From Centrapalus pauciflorus (taxonomy: Eukaryota; Streptophyta; Magnoliopsida; Asterales; Asteraceae): a stretch of DNA of 64,000 nucleotides. The stretch's first letter is position 1, and each line of letters begins with the position of its first letter. The notes under the pieces were generated by a model. That model saw nothing but the letters and a program-made list of their open reading frames with translations, had not been told where the DNA came from and made no database searches. The DNA lies in the NCBI GenBank assembly GCA_020465985.1, contig JAANYP010002035.1:215638-279637 (forward strand), given 5' to 3'. Both the position numbers and the translations under genes were made by a program. Below are positions 25,104 through 36,763 of this stretch, one piece after another.

Positions 25104-25730
25104 TTGTTAGAACCAGAGTTATATTCATACAACATACTAAACAATTCACATAATTCAAATACGACAAATTTCTACAAATGATTCCAAAATAAAGAACAGA
25201 ACGACAAATCACGAAGATACCCGAATTGATGAATAAGAGAATCCAGATTGAGGCCTGCGCGTGCAGTGTCCTAAGACAGAAATTCGCGGTCTGTCCCGAG
25301 GATACAACAATCTATTCAAGCGGTGTGCTTGAATCCGACGAATTAATTATGTGCATTTTCTGGAAGTTTTTTTCGTAGTGAGGGAGAGGAGAGATGATGT
25401 ACGAAAAATGATATGATGGTTGTCTGTTATATGGCCCAAAATTAACCGAAATGATAACTGTAAAAAATGGCAGTTAACATGTTAATGTTAGCAGAAATAA
25501 AAAAAAAATTAATTACACTGATTGTAATTAATTCCTTAATTTCGGATCAGACAAACCCCAAGAGCAGTTAACAAAAATGGCAGTTAACATCTTTTGACCA
25601 TTTAATATATATGTATATATGGTCCAATCTTCTCAATGCTTCATATCTCAATTGGATTGATAAAGCAAGTTAATGTTTATAAACCAATTTAATCTTTCAT
25701 TTCTCACATATGTGGGACAAAATCCCAACA
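25104..25730 (-). repeat. Copia 5' LTR (627 bp)
   Basis: The right-hand LTR of the minus-strand element, running TGTTAGAACC...CCCAACA on the plus strand. Promoter sequences are expected inside it; the AT-rich stretch near 25605-25622 (atatatatgtatatatgg) is the nearest TATA-like sequence. Confidence 0.9.
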
Positions 25731-25735
25731 TTTAT

Positions 25736-26289
25736 TTCATCTAAACATCAAGTAGCTATAAACATATTATTATTTTTTTCTTGCACCATATAAATAAATT
25801 TCATAAAATGGTAATATGATTATAGGAATAACCCCGGCCTAAGCTTTTTAGCATATGGTAGTATGATTACAATTTACTTTGGGACCTACTTTTTGGACAC
25901 CCTTTACATAATAATTATGTTTAAAAGTATGTATCATCAAAAAAGTAATGCATCATTAGAAAAAAACATAGACTCATTGTTTAATGATTATGTTTAAAAA
26001 AGGAAATATGAGGTCATTGAGATCATTGGGGGTCCATTTAGACTCCTCCTTTATATCATATACAACGCCTTCCCTAAACTCAAAGTTGTAGACCAATTTA
26101 ATAACATACATATCACCTTAAGATCAGGTAAAAGAAGTCATCAGCTTCTCATAACTTGAAGACTCATAATGACCTGATATTCTAATTCACTTCAAAATAT
26201 ATACCCATTATTATTTGACCAGAAATCTAAGGATAAATCAAACATCATCTACTGAATTTATGTTTTAGCAATAGGCTTTTGATATTATA
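25736..26289. other. Intergenic; nothing recognised
   Basis: AT-rich sequence after the Copia element. No gene or bounded repeat was seen. Confidence 0.4.
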
Positions 26290-26297
26290 GATGAACA

Positions 26298-26811
26298 CAA
26301 CGGCGGATCAATTTTTTTTTATAGGGGTCGAAATTTATCATGTTACGATAGTACGATCTTTTGTGTTTCTATAAAACAATTTTCGCATCTCAAAAGTTCG
26401 GGCCAGTTCATCTTGATTAAATAAGAAATACATTATTCGATACAAACTAAAAAAAAAAATTAGATTCTACAGTTTTTCCCTATGAGTTTTAGTCTTTTGT
26501 AAAAGGGTTATTAGTTATAGAATAATCGTCGGAAACATTGGCAAATAATTGTTTCTCCATGGTGCAAAGAATTGAAGGCTCAATACACAAGTTTTTTTAA
26601 ATTATTTGTTAAATGAGTAACAAACTATTAGGTTTTGTAACAATTTTTTTATATGTGTAAAATTTATAAAAACTAACAAGGATTTTTCATGGTCGAACTT
26701 CAAAAATCATAGGGGTCGAAAATTTTTCGATTAGACATATAACACGTAAAATAAAAAAGTTATCGGGGTCGATCTTTTGTCCCTCATTCCATCCAATTAG
26801 ATCCGCCCCTG
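26298..26811. mobile_element. Non-autonomous hAT element (CAGGGGCGGATC type)
   Basis: A 514-bp element with ends CAACGGCGGATC and GATCCGCCCCTG and 8-bp duplications GATGAACA (26290-26297 and 26812-26819). Internal 'ggggtcgaa' motifs recur near both ends. It is non-coding. Confidence 0.87.
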
Positions 26812-26819
26812 GATGAACA

Positions 26820-27135
26820 ACCTGGTTTGCTTAAAGGGAGTTATTCTAAACCGATACCAAACTTTGTACTGTATTGTCATTTTAAAACGATCTGGTCTGC
26901 TATAAGTAAAAAATAACTATCAAAGATGGATATATAGGATACAAACTCAACATCTAAAGCAACATATGATACTCCAAGCAATACAGAATACAAGAAAGCA
27001 CTAGGAGTAGTTTGCTTAATAGAAATAGGAGTAGTTTTCAGTTTTTCACGATTGATTTCCTCCGATTCATTTCATCATAACCCAAATTCACCGAAAACAG
27101 TTATACACACAACATAGACAGACCTTCATTGATTT
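26820..27135 (-). other. Downstream flank and 3' UTR of the first tandem gene
   Basis: AT-rich. The stretch just left of the stop codon (27060-27135) is the expected 3' UTR and resembles the flank of the paralogue near 32580. Confidence 0.45.
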
Positions 27136-29413
27136 CTACTTGCTTTTTTCCTCCATACGAGAAATCTTAGAGACCAACAAGCCACGAAACATATGGGTTC
27201 CTATAAATTCTGTCTTCATGAACTCATTTATCACATCTTTAGCCTTCTCATTCTGGCTCAACTTATCTGGTGGTTGAGGTGTTGATGACCTCAACTCTTC
27301 CTTCAATCCATCTTCCTTTTCTTTTATTCCATCTTTATGACTTTCTTGGTTAACTTCACTTATTGTATCCATAATAATCTTACTTGTCATTGTTGCACCT
27401 ATATATGCATACCACATAAAGTAAAAAATAAGTAGAAAAAGCACATAACGATATACGTTGATACAGAAAGAACTACAAAAATAAAGATAGAATTCCAGTA
27501 CCAAAAAAGTTGATTTCATGTTTTCACTTTTGGTATGATAGATTATCAAAATACCAAGTAAAAGGTACTCTGAAAGTAAAAATATAGTATGGCGAAAACC
27601 CGAAAACAAATTAGGTCTAAGCTTTTGTGGTGTGGTAGTATTATCAGGATGGTTATATGTAATACAAATTTACCATCAATGATGCCGCCTTCCTGATATC
27701 AGAATTCTCTGTAATCAAGTCTCTCGGTTATGTTGTATCTTACTTCTAGCATCAATTAATATGAACCAATGTTGTGGAAATCGCTAGGCGGTAGTCGGCG
27801 GCCGACCGGAGACTAGGAGTAGTCGGCCTAGCCGGGGAGTAGTCGGATTGAGATTTTTTATATGTAAATTTTAGAATTATACATACAACATATTTATAAA
27901 TACTCAAATATAAATATAATTAATCATAACATCCTAAAATATGTTTTATAAGACAACCATAATTGTTAAAATCTTCAAATACACACACTTCAAAGTTCAA
28001 ATATATAATTCTAGTTCATTAATATTATAATTAGAATATTAGATGAATGCTCATTGATCTTCTTGACCATATTGTTCAATGAGAGGAGCTGAGACAGCAG
28101 CTTCACACGATGAGAGGAGTGGCTGAGACAGCAGGAAACCAGGTCAGAGCCGGTGAGAAGAGAGAGATAGACGAGCAACACTGGTGGTGAGAGCCAGAGA
28201 CAAAGAGAGACTAGGACGAGCAACGCTGGTGTTGGAGATGAGATTACAAACCCTAATTTGCCTTCTTTTTGCCTTTTATTAGCTGTTTTTATTTAATAAA
28301 AAACTAAAAAAATTGACTTCTTGACCCGACTAGGACCGCCTAGCCCGATTACGCCTAAACCAGGCTCATCATAGGCAAATCGTAGCGTTACTCCTCTGAT
28401 TAGCGCCTAGATGCCGCCTAGGCCGATTTTTACAACACTGATATGAACTTCTATATCTTCAAGAAAACGATAAATCACTTGTTTGACTGATTTTTAGCCA
28501 ATTCCTTAAGCTTTTCCTTTGAAATCTATAATAGCTAACGAGATGCATAAACAAAGTCACTACCTTAATTCAGTTACAAAGAAAGGATGGACTACTATAC
28601 TAAGCAATTTTAGAAAGTGTATAAGGATGTAGGGGTAATATGATGTTTGTGGGGATATCCTACCGAGCCATCTTTATTAAGTTCGCTGACCAGGCAGGCA
28701 AACCTGGGGCCCCATATATACCCTGCAAAACCGATGCCACCTGGCAAACCACCAATCAGAAAATGGGGCGGGTGGTCTTCTAAAAGTTGAAGCCAGTGAG
28801 ATTTGAACCTGGGACTCGTCCTTTGCAGGGTCTTATCTCAGAGTCAATCGGCACTCAACCACCTTCAAGGAGGTTTGTGTACCTGTAAATAACTTATATT
28901 GTATACCTTTTCCACATAATAGATCAATGTTCTAAAATTTTGTTCTCTTTACTTTCATTTGGTCACAGTTACACAAAGATGAGTTTAGTATGAAATCCAT
29001 GGTCGAAAATATTGTTAAAATTTTAGGATAAATACGAAGATCTATAATTTTAACGATACTTTGTTAAATCTGGAAAGTGAACTAGAATGGCATTGATCGG
29101 ACGGATTACGAACTAATATCCTTAGCAAGCAGAATAATTCATCAGATGATCACAAGTTTTGGAGATAGAGAAACAAACCAGGAAGGTGTTTGATGCCTTC
29201 TTTAACGGCGATCTTGGCAAACGTGGAGGTGTAAAGGTTAATCAGAGCTCTCCTTTCTTCATCAGGCAGTTTCTGAATTCCTTCTTCGACTCTGATCACT
29301 TGATTGAGTTTGTTTACGGCATCGGCAGTGCGATGGTAAGCTGCATCACCTGCACGTTTCATCGTTGGTGCGATTTCATTAATTCCGTCGCTGAGGAAGT
29401 CCCAAAATCCCAT
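27136..29413 (-). CDS. Uncharacterised small protein, tandem copy 1 (two exons)
   Basis: Exon 1 is 29413-29179 (ATG at 29413-29411) and exon 2 is 27398-27136. The donor is CCTG/GTTTGT and the acceptor TATATAG/GTGC. The join restores a Gly codon and gives 165 aa. It starts MGFWDFLSDGINEIAPTMKR and has KLPDEERRALINLYTSTFAK mid-way. After the junction LPG/ATMTSK it continues with a charged, probably helical C-terminal half (DKLSQNEKAKDVINEFMKTE) and ends EEKSK. No signal peptide or membrane helix lies in the spliced product. I do not recognise the family. The paralogue at 32609-36638 has identical gene structure and conserved sequence, which argues that both are real. The intron carries a hAT element and a B-box repeat. 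Confidence 0.72.
27767..28440. mobile_element. Non-autonomous hAT element (CARTGTTGT type) in the intron of tandem copy 1
   Basis: A 674-bp element with ends CAATGTTGTGGAAATCG and CGATTTTTACAACACTG and perfect 8-bp ATATGAAC (27759-27766 and 28441-28448). Subterminal 'ggcggtagtcggcgg' and 'ccgcctaggccg' motifs mirror each other. The equivalent intron of the paralogue reads 'cttaatatgaactcatcc' near 33170 with no insertion, a natural empty site. Confidence 0.9.
28635..28880 (-). repeat. tRNA-like (B-box) repeat in the intron of tandem copy 1
   Basis: On the minus strand, 'tggttgagtgccg' (A-box-like) is followed about 45 bp later by 'ggttcaaatctc' (B-box-like), as in the head of a tRNA-derived SINE. 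There is no poly(A) tail and no certain target duplication. The homologous intron of copy 2 lacks it. Confidence 0.4.
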
Positions 29414-29723
29414 TTCTGTCTCTAGTTTGTGTGTGTGTGAAGACTGAAGAATCAAGAAGGCCCTTCGATGACTTGAGGGAGCTGCCAGTGGTTGGAAGGA
29501 AATGAAAGGAGAAAAAAGTAAAGCAATTAAAGAAGGTAAAAAGAGAGGGAGTGAGTCAGTGGAATGATTTTTATATATGTCATTGTCAACAGAAAAAAAA
29601 AACATTCTTTCAATAATGAATCATTTTAATTTGAATAAATTAGAGAATGGTCCTTCTGATTTGCATGGAATTGATCCTTATTATTTAAATTATTTATAAA
29701 GACATGCTTTATAATATATTTTT
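29414..29723. other. 5' flank of tandem copy 1
   Basis: Holds the 5' UTR and probable promoter of the minus-strand gene. The first 60 bp (gtttgtgtgtgtgtgaag) resemble the leader of the paralogue at 36650-36680. Confidence 0.45.
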
Positions 29724-32188
29724 GAGTAAATTACAGAAATGGTCCATGTGGTTTGCATAAAACTTTGGATACGGTCCTTGTGATTTCAATTTTGCATAAA
29801 CGGTCCTTATTATCACTGTTTACTTGCAAAAATGGTCCATCTGCCGTTAACTTTAACAATCAAATGGTTAAATCTTTTATAATGACCATTTTACCCTTTT
29901 CCTTGATAACATTTTGGTCCCTCAAGTTTGTAGTTCATTTTACTTTTGATCCCTCAAGTAATTTTTTTTATTTAACTCTTTTATTATTATTATTATTGTT
30001 ATTATCATTATTATAAAAATTATTATTATTATTTATCATTGATTTAACTTTTTACATATTAATTTATTTGTTTATTAAGTTTCCTATATTTTAATATATT
30101 TTTCAGTTTAAATTACAAACTTATTAATCTTTTTTTTATTATAAACAGTAGTATCAAATTAGAATCCATTTCGTTTTTTAGCTTTTTCGAATGAAAAAAT
30201 ACAAATATTTTATATTGTAGTTTTCCAAACCAAAAAAATTTGAATCTTAAGCTTTTATTTCATTTTACAAACGAAAAAAAGTTACTAACCATTCATGTTT
30301 AATTTTTTTTTTTTCATTTTCTAAACGTAAAAAGCTACGAAAATCAATTTGTTTTTTTATTTTTTTTTTGCATCAAAAGATTCAACCTAAAAGAATCTTC
30401 TTGTACATAACTTTAAACTATTTTTTCTTCTATAGACATTAAAATCTTAAAAAAAAAAAAAAAAAAAAAAGAACAAACACCTCATTTTTAATTTGATCGT
30501 GGCTAATGGCTATGGGGATTTTTATTCCTAGCCACCATTCTTATTGTAATGAAGGTCTCGTTCAAAGTGGTAAATTAACTACAAAGTAACTAAGAATTCA
30601 ATCTTAAACAACCAAACTAAGTAACTACAATGTTTTTACATTTGAAATTTAATAGATAAGAAATAAAAAGGTTCCTCCAATACCACTCATAAGATGTGAT
30701 TTGCTTTGGTAACTACACAAAAGAGAAATTTAAGATTGTTCCTTTCGGTTCCGGGCGTTTGGTACGCAAAGGAATAGAATTTTGGAATGAATGAAATTAA
30801 TGTTTTGAAAAACGAAAGTAAATACAAACAATTCTGTTATTAGTTTTTGCAAACGAAAAACTACGAATAATTCTGATTTTCAGTTTTTCCAAACAAAAAA
30901 ATCATTTTATTTTTCTAGTTTTTCGAACCAAACCAAACCATTACCTTTTATTTTTTTTTTGTCCGAACGAAAAACTACGAACCATTACGTTTTAAAGTTT
31001 TAAAAAAAATGAAATAGTGTGTAGCCTTTTTGTTCGGAAAAACAAAAAAAAAAAATGAAATGGTTTGTAGTTTTATACGATTGAAAAAAGTTAAAAACGT
31101 AATGATTAGAATAACATAAAAACCGAACAAAAAAATAGACTATTTCATTTTTTGTAAAATCGTATTTTATACGTTTGGAAAAAGCTAAAAAATCAAAATG
31201 AGTCAAATTTTTGTTCAATTTTTATGTTATTCTAATCATTACGTTTTAAACTTTTTTCAATAGTAAAAACCTAAAAACCATTCCATTATTTTAGTTTTTC
31301 CAAACAAAAATGCTACACACTATTTCTTTTTTTTGAACACCTTTAAAGCGTAATGGTTTGTAGCTTATCGTTCGGAGAAAAAAATAAAAGGTAATGGTTT
31401 GGTTGAAAAACTAGAAAAATAAATTTATTTTTGTTTGGAAAAACTGAAAATCAGAATTATTCGTGGTTTTTTCGTTCGCAAAAACTAATAACAGAATTGT
31501 TTGTATTTATTTTCGGATTCAAAACAAAAAATCGGAATAGGTTGAATTTGTTGGTGCAGATAAAAATAAAAAACGGATTGGTGTTCGTAGCTATTTACGT
31601 TTTAAAATGAAAAACTAAAAACATGTATGGTTAATAACTTTTTTTCGTTTGAAAAAACAAATAAAAGCTTAAGGTTCAAAATTTTTTTGTTTGGAAAATA
31701 CAATATAAAATGTTTGTATTTTTCATTTGAAAAAGCGAAAAAAAGAAATGGATTCTAATTTGATACAATTGTTTATAATAAAAACAAATAATTAAGTTTG
31801 TAATTTAAATTATAAAATATATTAAAATATAGGAAACTCAATAAACAAAAAAATTAATACGTAAAAAGTTAAAATAATAATAATAAAAAATAATAATAAT
31901 AGTTATAATAATAATAATAATAAGAATATAATAAAAGAGTTAAATAAAAAAATTACTTGAGGGACCAAAACTAAAATGAACAACAAACTTGAGGGACCAA
32001 AATGTTATCAAAGAAAAGGGTAAAATGGTCATTATAAAATATTTAACCATTTGATTGTTAAAGTTAACGGCAGAGGGACCATTTTGCAAGTAAACAGTGA
32101 AAATAATGACCATTTATGCAAAATTGAAACCACAGGGACCGTATCCAAAGTTTTAGGCAAACCACAGTGACCATTTCTGTAATTACTC
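29724..32188. mobile_element. Giant palindromic MULE-like element, copy C
   Basis: A 2465-bp element, nearly one inverted repeat folding near 30.95 kb. Ends are GAGTAAATTACAGAAATGGT and CCATTTCTGTAATTACTC, with perfect 9-bp TATATTTTT (29715-29723 and 32189-32197). Mirrored blocks include 'cataaacggtcc', 'caaaaatggtcc', 'aatggttaaat', an ATT/AAT microsatellite (about 29985-30040 and 31875-31925) and repeated 'cgttcggaaaaac' motifs near the fold. It has no transposase and is the same family as 61626-63818. It lies between the two tandem genes. Confidence 0.88.
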
Positions 32189-32197
32189 TATATTTTT

Positions 32198-32608
32198 AAT
32201 CAAGTCATATTTATAAATCAAATAAATATTTGTTGTCTCTCACACTCAAATTACACAAAAACACTCTGTGAATGCGAAATGACATGATGAATTATAACTG
32301 AATCATAGGCCATTATAAGCCAAAAGTCGCCCTTGTTTGTTTAGTGCTGAATGAAATATCATTATGAGGTGGTTTAACATTTGAACGAGTCTCTTAATGA
32401 TTCCATTAAGAAGTAAACAAACAACCACTTAAGTTTAGTTTAGAATCAACTTTAGAAGTGGAGATGATCTGAAAACTCAACATTCAAAGTAACAGTACAA
32501 TGCAAAATAAACAGACTGTCTCTAGGAGCAGTTGGTCTCCACTCTCCACATACATATTTTCAGGATTGAGTCACTTAAACGAGTTATATACACAAACTCG
32601 ATCGATTT
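32198..32608. other. Downstream flank of tandem copy 2
   Basis: AT-rich. The 3' UTR of the minus-strand gene is expected in the right part. No other feature is seen. Confidence 0.4.
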
Positions 32609-35600
32609 CTACTCATATTTCTTCTCCATACGAGCAATCTTAGGGACCAACAAGTCACGAAACATTTGGTTTCCTATGAACTCTGTCTTCATGAACTCAT
32701 TTATTACATCTTCAGACTTCTCATTTTTGCTTAACTTTTCTGGTAGAGGGGTTAATTTCCTCAAATCTTCCTCCAATCTATCCACCTTTGCTTTCAATCT
32801 ATCCTTATGAGTTTCTTGTTGAACTTCACGTATTGTATCCGTAAGAATCTTACTTGTCATGGTTGCACCTACATATGCTTGCACACATAGCAAAAGTAAG
32901 ACTAGCAAGGCTATCGACAACCACACACTGCAAGATAGAAAGAACCACAAAAATGAAATAAAAATAGAATTCCACCAACAAAAAAAGATGATTTCACATT
33001 TGATATGAACAATTATCAAAATGATAAGAGAACAGTATTCAGTAAATGGAAATAATGTATAATCAAAATGTGTAAATGTAATACAATCAAGAATGCCTTC
33101 TCTTGATATCACAATTTTCTGCAATTGAGTGTCTCATTTGTGTTGTACCCAACTTCCAACATCACTTAATATGAACTCATCCATCTCCAAGAAAACAATA
33201 AGGCCTGTTTGTCTCCCAGAATGGAACTTAAATGAATTGGAGTTTAAATTATGGTGTACCTTATGTTTATGGGAAGAGATATGGAATGGTGTTTAATGTT
33301 AGCAAAAGGTATGATTTGTTCAATGTTAGGATCCATTACAAATAGTTATGAATGATGAATCTCTTAATCTATAGAATTTGCTGGAATATAAACAAGATGT
33401 CATTCATTATTTTTGTAATCCAAGAGTTCAAACATACTATATATAAATTCTGACTTCTCTAAATTTCATTATGTGAGCCAAACAGGGCCTAATTCCCTTG
33501 AATTTTAGTCAATTCATTAAGGGCCCGTTAAGTTCGCGGATTTCCTGGGATTTATTGGGATTTGCATTTAAAATCCTGTGTTTGGTTCGCAGATTTCAAT
33601 AATATCCTAGGATTTCATAAATCCCTTCCTTCTTTGTTATTTAAAAACCAAGCCTCTCCTCTAGGTTTTAAATCCCAGTTACCTTGTGTTCTTCAGATTA
33701 ACAAATTTTTTCTATAAGATAATGCAGATTCTTTGACAAAATCCTGACAAATGCAAATGCTGCATAATGCAAATCCTTTGATAAAATGCAAATCCCAGAG
33801 AAAACAATCTGCGAACCAAACGCCTCATAAGTTTTTGTCTTCAAAATCTATTAAAAAAGAAGGATTAATAACTAAGTCACTACCTTAATTCAATTACAAA
33901 GAAAGTTTGTACAGGGGAATACCATGCAATCTCCTTTTATTTGAACCTGTAAATACTTCTGTTATATACTTTTTTCCACATTATAGAAAGCTATAGATTT
34001 TGGTTTCATTTGGTCAGAGTTATATGAAAACCATGATAGAACCTTGATCTACTTCAATATGGTACTAGAGCATTGTGTTTGACTCAACTTATCAAGCATT
34101 TAATTGGTTTTATTGCAATTAAATACTTTGATTCTCCATGACTGAAAGTTCAGACACGTCTAAACAAGAAATTAGAATCGAATCCAATCTACATCCCCAT
34201 TTTTACACAAGAATGATCATCCAGGTATCTTACTCATTGCTGAGAAACTAACCACATCTGAAAACTTCAATTCATAGGAGGTCAAAGTTGATTGATTTCC
34301 ATACAAAGAACAAGTTAGGGCTGGTTACTGGCCCATATCCAGAGCCATCAAAGAAATCTTCTCTGCATGGACATTCAGAGAGAACTAAGGATCTCATCAT
34401 CACTTGGATTCTTAATGAAGTAAGTGATAATATCAGTAATAGCATGAATTCTTATCAGATTTGCTGCAAGCTTATGGAATGAGCTCAATGCGAGGTGTTC
34501 GGTTACCAATGGATATCGAACTTTCCAGATTGCACATGATATCATTCACTGAACACAAAGTGGAAAGTCTGTTGAAGCTTATTTCATAAAAAAATCAATA
34601 GGTCTTTGGGATGAATTGGAATCATTAGAAGGGTATCTTTCACTAGCAATTTCCCTTGCACATGTGAAAATGGGAGATCAAATGGAATCAGAGAGCAAAA
34701 AAGTCTTAACAAACTCAAGTTCTAATCGTATATATGAGGTCAAATTCTGCTGATGCATCATCTTCCATCTATAACAAAGGCATATAGCTTGCTGAGACAA
34801 GAAGAAAATCAAAGAGTAGAATTAGGGTATGTCTGGCAAAACTAGTTGTAGCTTTGTGTTTTTAAAAGAGGTGGAGCTTTTAGTAGCTGAAGCTTTTGAG
34901 AGCTGAAGCTTTTTAAAAGAGCTGGAGCTTTTAGTTTTATAAATGTGTTTGGTAAAAGTAGCTGTAGCTGTAGCTTTTAGTATTAAATTACGTAAAAGGG
35001 CATTAATATTAATTAAAGGTAGTAGTTTATGATTAATAGAAGGGTAAAAAAGTAAATATGTTTGACTAAAAGCTCCGGAGCTTTTCAAAAGCTACTTCTA
35101 CTAGTTTTTTATAAAAGAGCTTATTTTTCAGAAAATAAAAGCTCTATGTATCCTTTCAAACAAAGCTTTTATTTTTTTTTTTGTAGAGCTTATTCAAAAT
35201 AAAAGCTTTTAAAAGCTCTTAGAAGCTCTTAGAAGTCTCAGCTGCATTCAAATCACTCTATCGCGAGTGTAAAAGTTACACTGTCCATTGAGACATCCAA
35301 TTGATTGGAAAAATACTCATGTGGACCAAAGATTCAATAAATCAGTTGTAAAATGTGACTTGATAAATATCAACCGACCCAAGCGAAGTGGAAAAGCCCG
35401 AATTTTGAAACCGTTGGGACTGAGGATAGCCTTTACACCCGAAGCAGTATTGATTCTTGACGGGATTGGCCCAATTCATATAAGGGTTTAGTACGTCTAT
35501 TATTGGTGTTTGATAGCAAGGGCTTTGATCGTATTCATTGTTTACTCGCTCGTGCACGTGGACATGATGATGTACGTGAATATGTCATATGTGACATGGC

Positions 35601-36638
35601 ATTCTGCCCACGTATCACACACAATAGAGCAAGGCGGGAAAATCAATTCTCCCTCGAGACAGGTGTCTCTACCTCGTTGGATGAGGGGACGACGACATAA
35701 CAGAATGGGAAAAGTATAAATAGAGGGAGTCTCCTCCTTCGAATGGTAAGCACTAAAAAACCCTAAAATTATTCTGCTACATTTCTTCATCAAAACCCAC
35801 CTCTGACTTAGGCATCAGAGTGGCGTTGCAGGGCCATCCTGCTTCGTCCCACATGTAGCTTTTTCACCTGTTTTGCAGAATTCCTTATCGGCGTCTCATC
35901 TCAGCATTCAGTTCTTGAATCAGGCCACGAACATAGGTGTAGGTACGTAAATATTGGTTGTTCGTGTCATAACATTAACATTATCTGTAATGTGCACCAA
36001 AAAGTTTGTACAATACATGAAAAAATCAAACTTGTTACGGTTTTTGTTGGATAATATGAGCAGCTGGCTAGCCTAAAATCAAGCAGAACCTGGTACAGTC
36101 GCACTACTTTGCAGATGGTTTAATGGAGCTAGCAGACGGTTTGAAATTCGGATTTAGGAAACTTACGCACAGATGATCACAAGGTCCACTGGTGCATGAT
36201 TTCAAAAATCTTATGAAAATTGAAGGATGCGTGTGAAGATCCATTGTCCTATTTCCTTTAAAGAAACTTCAATTCAGCAATGTAGACTATGGTGTTGATC
36301 GGACGGATTATGAACTTTTATAACCTAAATTTTAAGCGAAATAAGTCACCAGATGACGTCAATATTTGGAGGGAGAAAAACAAACCAGGAAGGTGTTTGA
36401 TGCATTCTTTAACGGCGTTCTTAGCAAGCGTGGAGGTAAAAAGGCTAATCAGAGCTCTCCGTTCTTCGTCAGGCCAGTACTCAGGTAGCTTCTGAACGCC
36501 TTTGACTCGGATCACTTGATAGATATTGGTAACGGCACCGGCGGTGCAATGGTAAGCTGCGGCGCCTGCACGTTTGGTCGTCGGTGCGATTTCTTTAATT
36601 CCGTCGCCGATGGAATGTATGACGTCCCAAAATCCCAT
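32609..36638 (-). CDS. Uncharacterised small protein, tandem copy 2 (two exons)
   Basis: Exon 1 is 36638-36386 and exon 2 is 32868-32609, with donor CCTG/GTTTGT and acceptor TATGTAG/GTGC; the product is 170 aa. It starts MGFWDVIHSIGDGIKEIAPT and has the shared blocks DEERRALI, KHLPG/ATMTSKIL and DVINEFMKTEFIG. The second half includes KDRLKAKVDRLEEDLRK, likely a short coiled coil. Relative to copy 1 it has small insertions (an extra HSIG segment, and EYW before PDEERR). The intron is about 3.5 kb against 1.8 kb in copy 1. The excess is a Tourist MITE, a second MITE, a Copia gag relic, a tract of short gctttt-type repeats and an LTR-like fragment. Function unknown; not recognised. Confidence 0.72.
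33202..33489. mobile_element. Tourist-like MITE in the intron of tandem copy 2
   Basis: A 288-bp element with ends GGCCTGTTTGTCTCCC and GTGAGCCAAACAGGGCC, flanked by TAA (33199-33201 and 33490-33492). The GGCCTGTTTG end and TAA duplication are typical of PIF/Harbinger Tourist MITEs. The intron of copy 1 is uninterrupted here. Confidence 0.83.
33522..33824. mobile_element. hAT-like MITE in the intron of tandem copy 2
   Basis: Ends GGCCCGTTAAGTTCGCGG and CTGCGAACCAAACGCC, with imperfect flanking repeats TCATTAAG (33514-33521) and TCATAAG (33825-33831). Internal 'gggattt' and 'aaatccc' motifs mirror each other. The paralogous intron reads 'ccaattccttaagctttt' without the insert. Confidence 0.65.
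34060..34770 (+). pseudogene. Copia gag relic in the intron of tandem copy 2
   Basis: Starts near a degenerate PBS (TGGTACTAGAGC at about 34061). Peptide pieces in changing frames match a Copia gag (UBN2 type): LHPHFYTRMIIQVSYSLL-like, NKLGLVTGPYPEPS, RTKDLIITWILNEVSDNISN, then 'GLWDELESLEG'. Multiple stops and frameshifts are present. No LTRs are identified with it. Confidence 0.72.
34826..35240. repeat. Degenerate MITE rich in 'agctttt' motifs
   Basis: A dense series of 'agctgaagctttt', 'ggagctttta' and, further right, 'aaaagctcttagaagctctt' motifs in inverted orientation. It appears to be an old inverted-repeat element and is non-coding. Confidence 0.45.
35500..35960 (+). repeat. LTR-like fragment with TATA box and R/U5-like sequence
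   Basis: Contains 'agtataaatagagggag' (TATA-like, about 35714), then 'cactaaaaaaccctaaaatt' and 'ctgacttaggcatcagagtg', the last being a sequence I associate with the R/U5 region of plant Gypsy LTRs. Borders and a second LTR are not visible, so it may be a truncated solo LTR. Confidence 0.45.
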
Positions 36639-36763
36639 TTCTTCCTCTCTGGTTTGTGTTTGTGTGAAGAAGACGACGCTTTAATGACTGATGGAGTGAT
36701 GGTCAACTGGTTTTCTAAATTTAACATAGTAGTGACTAGTGAGCTTCCATTTAAATTTAGCAC

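Larger units (their letters stand above)
19854..25730 (-). mobile_element. Ty1/Copia retrotransposon, near full length, minus strand
   Basis: LTRs at 19854-20479 and 25104-25730 start TGTTAGAACC and end CCCAACA. They are flanked by perfect 5-bp TTTAT (19849-19853 and 25731-25735). By eye the LTRs differ at about 14 substitutions and a few indels, so the insertion is fairly recent. On the minus strand, gag is followed by protease, integrase, reverse transcriptase and RNase H, which is Copia order. Coding is broken at several points. The primer-binding region is not the usual tRNA-iMet type (see its own entry). Confidence 0.93.

Noticed and set aside
28011..28223. 70-codon frame on the minus strand inside the hAT element
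   Set aside because: It lies within a non-autonomous transposon, is short, and has no transposase similarity.
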